A stretch of 43,069 nt of DNA from Calocera cornea HHB12733 (lineage: Eukaryota > Basidiomycota > Dacrymycetes > Dacrymycetales > Dacrymycetaceae), in assembly GCA_001632435.1 (NCBI GenBank), contig KV424124.1, positions 1 to 43,069 on the forward strand. The letters are read 5' to 3'. Each line of letters opens with the position of its first letter. The first letter of the stretch is position 1. The position numbers were made by a program, and so were the translations under genes. The notes below the pieces were generated by a model. The model searched no databases and was not told the DNA's origin. It was given only the letters and a program-made list of their open reading frames with translations. Shown piece by piece: positions 39,090-43,069 of the stretch.

Positions 39090-40667
39090 CTACCACACAT
39101 CCTTCCTCCTCCCCGCTATCTGGTTCTCCTTGCACAGCTGACGGAGCAGCTTCAAAGCGGTTCCACTACTCATGCTCTTGTGCTCCCGTCTTGCTTTGGT
39201 TTCATCCGGGAAAAGTCGCCTGGGTAGATAATCAATAAGCATGTCATGTGTCAGGTGCATCACTGACCGGTTCCATACGGCCAACACATGAGGCAAGAAG
39301 GGTGCAAAGGTGTCACTTCTAAGCACATCGACAACGGTGTTGTAGAAGAGAAGATAAGAGAAGTTCCCTTGGCCCCCAGAATGGAATTGTTCATCCGAAG
39401 AAAGCGCGAGGCGAGCCTGCCCAAAATCAGGACATGTTTCGCCGTGTCAAGCACACTTAACACACCTGCATGGCTACATAGGCAATTGCCTCGACGGTGA
39501 TTTCAGTCATCTTGTGGCGTCCAGCCTTGCCCTGTCTGGCACTTCTTAACCCTTTCGGTCCTGTTGAAACCGAAAATGTAGCCACAGATGGCGAAATGAA
39601 GATGCCAATGCCCATCTGGTCTTGTGTCAGGTACTGGCATTATTCTCACATACCAATGAATCACGTACTCTCAAAAGAAATTCGTTCTCCATCAGTCCTT
39701 CCGTAAGTTTGTTCATGTTGCACTCTCTGTTCTTGTACAAGAAGAGTGGGAAATTTTCTTCGTTCGTCACGATTTCTTCCTCGACGTTCGTCTCTTCGTT
39801 AAGCTTCATGATCGGCAGGCCATCCTGAAGCTTAGCTCGACACCTTGAAGACCGATCGGTGTCAGCGGGTGATTCAGCTGAGGGTAGTCTGCTCACCCAA
39901 ACTCGGGATCCTCCCACTCCTTGGCCAGGTCCACTGGACACAGATAGCGCCCTGTCATGTGGTGGTTGTACCCGCGTTCTGCCTTCCGCTTGCGATGCAG
40001 ACCTTCCGTCATGCCAGAGCCCTCGACAGCTCCCAATATGTCAATGCATATCTCCTTGCATGTTGCCGTGTCGTCGGTCCGCCCGACGCAGCGGCCCACC
40101 TCGATCTGGGGCATCATCAATGCAAGTGTCAAGTGCAACCATGGCCAGGGGCGTACCCGATTGGCAACATCAGCCAGTACTCCAGGAGTACGACTTGCAA
40201 TGTGATCCTCTATTTCCGGGATCACTGTGGCAATATTCCGGTACAATTGGACACTCTCCCGAATCCTAGCCATACAGCATCAGAGACGGCCACTTGACAC
40301 AAGGCTGGAAACGGACTCCTCGTCCTCAATGTCATTGAGGTCATCCACCTCCAAGAACTCTCTTCCATCTCTGAGAGCCTGCTCGATGTTCCCAAAGAGA
40401 GAAAAGGCTCGCCCAATGTGCTTGCCGGCATTGCGGAAGGGGCAGAATTCGGTCCTACCCCAAATTGTGTCAAGTCGTTCTGAAAGGGTTAAAGGACACC
40501 TACCTTGGTCGCTTGGAAGCATCTAGCAAGTCGGCTTGTTGGAGCTTCCTCTTGGCAGCCTGACGTGCGAAGGCTGCCGTGGGAGACGATGGCGGAAGGG
40601 GAGACGACAAGTCTCCTGGGGAGGAGGAGACCAGTGTGGAGCTAGGAGGGACGGGGGTAGATGACAT
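39090..40667 (-). pseudogene. DUF6698-type transposon partner gene with one in-frame TGA
   Basis: Seven exons on the minus strand keep phase throughout: 40667-40504, 40454-40157, 40105-39897, 39843-39669, 39615-39466, 39416-39268, 39219-39090 (1275 nt). The protein has a Ser/Pro-rich start with KRKLQQADLLDASKRPR, a helical middle (LYRNIATVIPEIEDHI), then the DUF6698 landmarks RKAERGYNHHMTGRYLCPVD, NFPLFLYKN, IFISPSVATFS, TVEAIAYVAMQARLALSS and LLFYNTVVDVL. The function is unknown; the family occurs with Plavaka-like transposases in basidiomycetes. Exon 2 contains TGA at 40282-40280 with coding resuming in the same frame; no GT-AG or GC-AG intron of usual length and phase removes it. The copy is therefore either newly inactivated or read through. 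Confidence 0.75.
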
Positions 40668-41141
40668 GACACTGGCGATGGAAGGGCCAGGCCGGTCCCC
40701 CCTCCTGCGTCCATTTCATACCTGACACACACTCCAGCGCAATCAGTGTAAACAAATCATCGCTTATCACTGATTGCGATCACGTGTGTTAGGTCAGGGG
40801 GGGCATGACACAACCGCACCTAACATTAGGTCAGGGGTGACCTGACGCAACGGCACCTAACGTTAGGTCAGGGGTGACCTGACACTACGGCACCTAAAAC
40901 AACGGAACCTTCTCGCATCATCCGTGGAATTCCTCACTCATGCATGGGAATTCTAATTAGTCATGGGAGAGGAAGCCATGAGTACACTGTACCAGAGTCC
41001 CCCCCACACATGACACACCGAGACTCGACCTGACGAGGGCGCACCTGACGCGTCGCGGTCCTTCCCAAATCTTGCCCCTCCAAATACGATTCCATTATCC
41101 ACTTGTTGGTTCTTCATCATCCAACATACCTTGATACTCTC
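40668..41141. promoter_or_regulatory. Divergent promoter region of the Plavaka element
   Basis: The DUF6698 and transposase genes start outward from this 474-bp stretch, which carries the palindromic tandem repeat at 40816-40898, a CACGTG core at 40781-40786 and further CCTGAC words. It likely drives both genes. Confidence 0.5.
40816..40898 (+). repeat. 37-bp palindromic tandem repeat (two full units and the start of a third)
   Basis: Units at 40816-40852 and 40853-40889 differ at only a few bases; a third begins at 40890. Each unit contains ACCTAACRTTAGGT (a perfect 14-bp palindrome in unit 2) and the hairpin-like GGTCAGGGGTGACC, followed by CTGAC. A related single piece (TTAGGTCAGGGG) precedes them at 40789-40800. 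Confidence 0.85.
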
Positions 41142-43069
41142 ATGATATGGTCATGTGCTTGTGGGGCATCCTTTGCCAACCGCGGCAAGCGCAGCTTACA
41201 TCAGAGAGCGTGTCCAGTTCACGCTCTCGCACGGGAGCACGAGGCGGATGACGGTGACCTTTTCGCTCGAAAACTCCTGGAGAAAAGAGCCCGTGACCGA
41301 GCGAGGTTGCAATCCAACCCCAAGCGACAGCTTTCACTGGCAGGGGAGACTGAAGGGGAGACGTGGGAAGGAGACGTGAGTCTGTTAACTATGGTAATCC
41401 GGCGCGGCTGACCGGTCATGTTGGGTTGCAGTCAAGTGTCAGGTGGGACACTTCGAATACTCCCCAAGAGAATATGCAAGACGAATCCAGCCGAGACTCC
41501 GACCATGCCTTCCATGATGTAATGCCTCAAGGTCTCCACTGGCATTATGTTCCAATCAGCGCCCTGCCCACTCCCCTATTGGATCAACCTGTGTCAAGTG
41601 ACATTCCGCGAGCCACTCGTGCCAATCGGAACCGCCTCCCCGCACGATTCCAAGACTATCTTCCCGAGAGCTCCGCCAGGAGTGTCTCCACCGCCCTCTT
41701 GCCCACGATCGACGCCGATCCCCCTGCACTGCAGCCTCCGCCGCACCTGACAGACGCTCTTAACACCCCGAGTCCGTCCCGGATGCCAGACACGGAGACG
41801 TCTTCGGGGTGCCCTGAATGGCAGAGCCAGCCCAATCGATTCGGTCTCTATCGCAAGTACCTCCAAAGGCCGCTCTGCATTCCAGACCTCGATGCAGAGT
41901 TGGAAAGCTTGCTGAGCGGCGAGGCGGAAACTGTGCACTCCCCCCCTACACTCAATGTCAGTATCCCCGATGACCAGGATACGGCTTCCAATCAGCCCAC
42001 ATACGTCCTCCGGCGCCTTCCCGCCCCCAAGATGCTTCTTCAACAACTTGACGCTCAGCGCCAGATTCCACCTGACGCATACTCCCCCTGGCCCAATCGA
42101 GAGGCATTCTTGCTTGCTCAGCACTGGATGAATGGTCAAGTCAAGTCTTTGGCCGATTTGGAGCGCCTTTCTGCGCTCTTTCGGATGCCGGGGTTCGATG
42201 CCAATAAACTTCGCCATGTCAACTGGCGTGCCAGTTTTCGGAAACTCGATGAGGCCGTCCCTTCCTATGGACCGTTCCAATATGGCCCGGAGTGGAAGAC
42301 CAGGGTATTGAGGTTGAAGGTGCCTTTGGGCAAGGGGAATGGGAATTGGGATTACCTGGTACCAGGCTTCCATTTCCGTGACCTGACACAGCTGGCCAGG
42401 GACGTGGTGGAAAATGACCCGCGCTCCACGGCCTTCCATTGGGAGCCCTTCGGGCTTTGGAAGCATGCCGAAACTTCCCAGCAACCGGATCAACGTGTGT
42501 TCTCTGAAGGATTCACTGGAGATTACATGTTGGAGGAGTTCCGCAGCATTTTGTCGTTGCCGCCCAACAACTGCGATCTGCCCCGGGCGATTCTTGGTTT
42601 CTGCTTCTGGTCTGATGCCACTCAAGCTACGCAGTTTGGGCATTCGTATCTCTGGCCAGGATATGCTATGTTCATTAATCAGTCAGTGAGGGAGAGGTGT
42701 AGCCCTACGTCAGGTGCATGCCACCACTTTGCTCACTTCCCCACGGTACGCTCCCACAGTTCATGACCCTCCCATCCTCACCTAACACTTGGATGTAGAT
42801 TCCCAACTCTTTCCACAAAGAGTACTTTGCACGCACGGGCCGCGCACCCAGCTCTAGACTGCTCTCACACCTCAAGAGTATCACGATGCATGCCGCCTGG
42901 GACACCCTACTCAACTCAGACTTCATGGAGGGCTACAAGAATGGATTTCCCATGAGATGTGGAGATGGGTTTGAGCGCCGCGTGTTCTTCCGCGTTTTCG
43001 CCTATTGTGCAGACTACCCTGAGAAGTGTGTCAAGTGACCAAGTGACCAGTCAGAAGTCAAAAGACTGA
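41142..43069 (+). CDS. Plavaka-type transposase (partial at the right edge)
   Basis: Three exons are seen: 41142-41375, 41432-42745 and 42799 to the window end. The N-terminus carries a C2H2-like finger (CACGASFANRGKRSLHQRAC). Then come an arginine-rich helix (LLEKRARDRARL), the segment RFQDYLPE, and the landmark PNRFGLYRKYLQRPL. Further family blocks are SPWPNREAFLLAQHWMNG, HWEPFGLWK, SLWPGY-like LWPGYAMFINQSVRER, the ACHHFAHFP join across intron 2, and GDGFERRVFFRVFAYCADYPEK. In Plavaka proteins the last block is followed by a CPRC-type cysteine region, which lies beyond the window. No frameshift or stop is seen up to the edge, so this gene looks functional, in contrast to its DUF6698 partner. 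Confidence 0.88.

Larger units (their letters stand above)
38606..43069. mobile_element. Plavaka-type (KDZ superfamily) DNA transposon, left end near 38.6 kb, right end outside
   Basis: From about 38620 the sequence is scattered with TGTCAGG/CCTGACA words (for example 38655, 38778, 38817, 38958, 39034), also found between its genes. It holds two divergent genes: a DUF6698 gene on the minus strand and a Plavaka transposase on the plus strand. I know this pairing from basidiomycete repeats. The exact left terminus and target duplication could not be fixed because the right end lies beyond the window. Confidence 0.75.

Noticed and set aside
40260..40310. A hidden intron removing the TGA of the DUF6698 gene
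   Set aside because: All candidate GT or GC donors nearby have the wrong phase for the only acceptor (GGCTAG), or would make introns of about 22-33 nt.
1..43069. tRNA, rRNA and CRISPR features
   Set aside because: A scan for tRNA B-box words gave only hits inside genes without cloverleaf partners; no rRNA segment or regularly spaced repeat array was seen.

Overview
The window is genomic DNA of a filamentous basidiomycete, most likely an Agaricomycete of wood-decay type. The evidence is many 45-60 nt introns, GC-rich genes, an unspecific-peroxygenase-type heme-thiolate peroxidase, a microsomal P450, a Plavaka (KDZ-class) transposon with its DUF6698 partner gene, a pogo/Fot1 element and a Ty3/gypsy retrotransposon. 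I assigned no species. All exon models were built by hand: donor/acceptor pairs were chosen so that phase closes and family motifs stay intact.

Layout. 1-3341: left-edge Ty3/gypsy element on the minus strand (pol partial, gag complete, LTR side at 2.8-3.3 kb). 4.6-10.9 kb: three co-directional plus-strand genes, namely a secreted heme-thiolate peroxidase (UPO/CPO family), a small TRF4/PAP-like nucleotidyltransferase and a P450. 11.3-15.5 kb: two minus-strand genes, a CHFR-like RING E3 ligase without an FHA domain and a DUF4396 membrane protein with a long His/Met-rich insert. 16.2-24.3 kb: four minus-strand paralogues of a small secreted cysteine-rich family (SSP-A to SSP-D), with a TIR-complete pogo element between SSP-C and SSP-D. 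25.0-28.5 kb: two related plus-strand small membrane proteins flanking a minus-strand Pex8-like gene. 28.6-31.3 kb: a GC-rich stretch in which I recognise no gene. 31.3-36.8 kb: a Rif1-like gene of 1740 codons. 37.5-38.6 kb: a fifth, diverged SSP copy (SSP-E) whose 3' half is lost where a Plavaka-type element begins. 39.1 kb to the right edge: the divergent DUF6698 and Plavaka transposase genes of that element, separated by palindromic 37-bp tandem repeats.

The best candidate for an undescribed system is the SSP family: signal peptide, a propeptide carrying an N-A-E-R-L-A-x-G-L-P-P motif, a conserved dibasic (Kex2-like) site, and a domain of about 14 cysteines with three CC doublets. Five copies share three introns in the same phases, and two of these introns split a cysteine codon (TG|C or TG|T). 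Transposons lie inside and beside this family. Conserved housekeeping genes (Rif1, Pex8, CHFR-like) alternate with lineage-specific or duplicated genes (SSPs, membrane-protein pair, peroxidase, P450, PAP-like), so the window mixes core and accessory genome.
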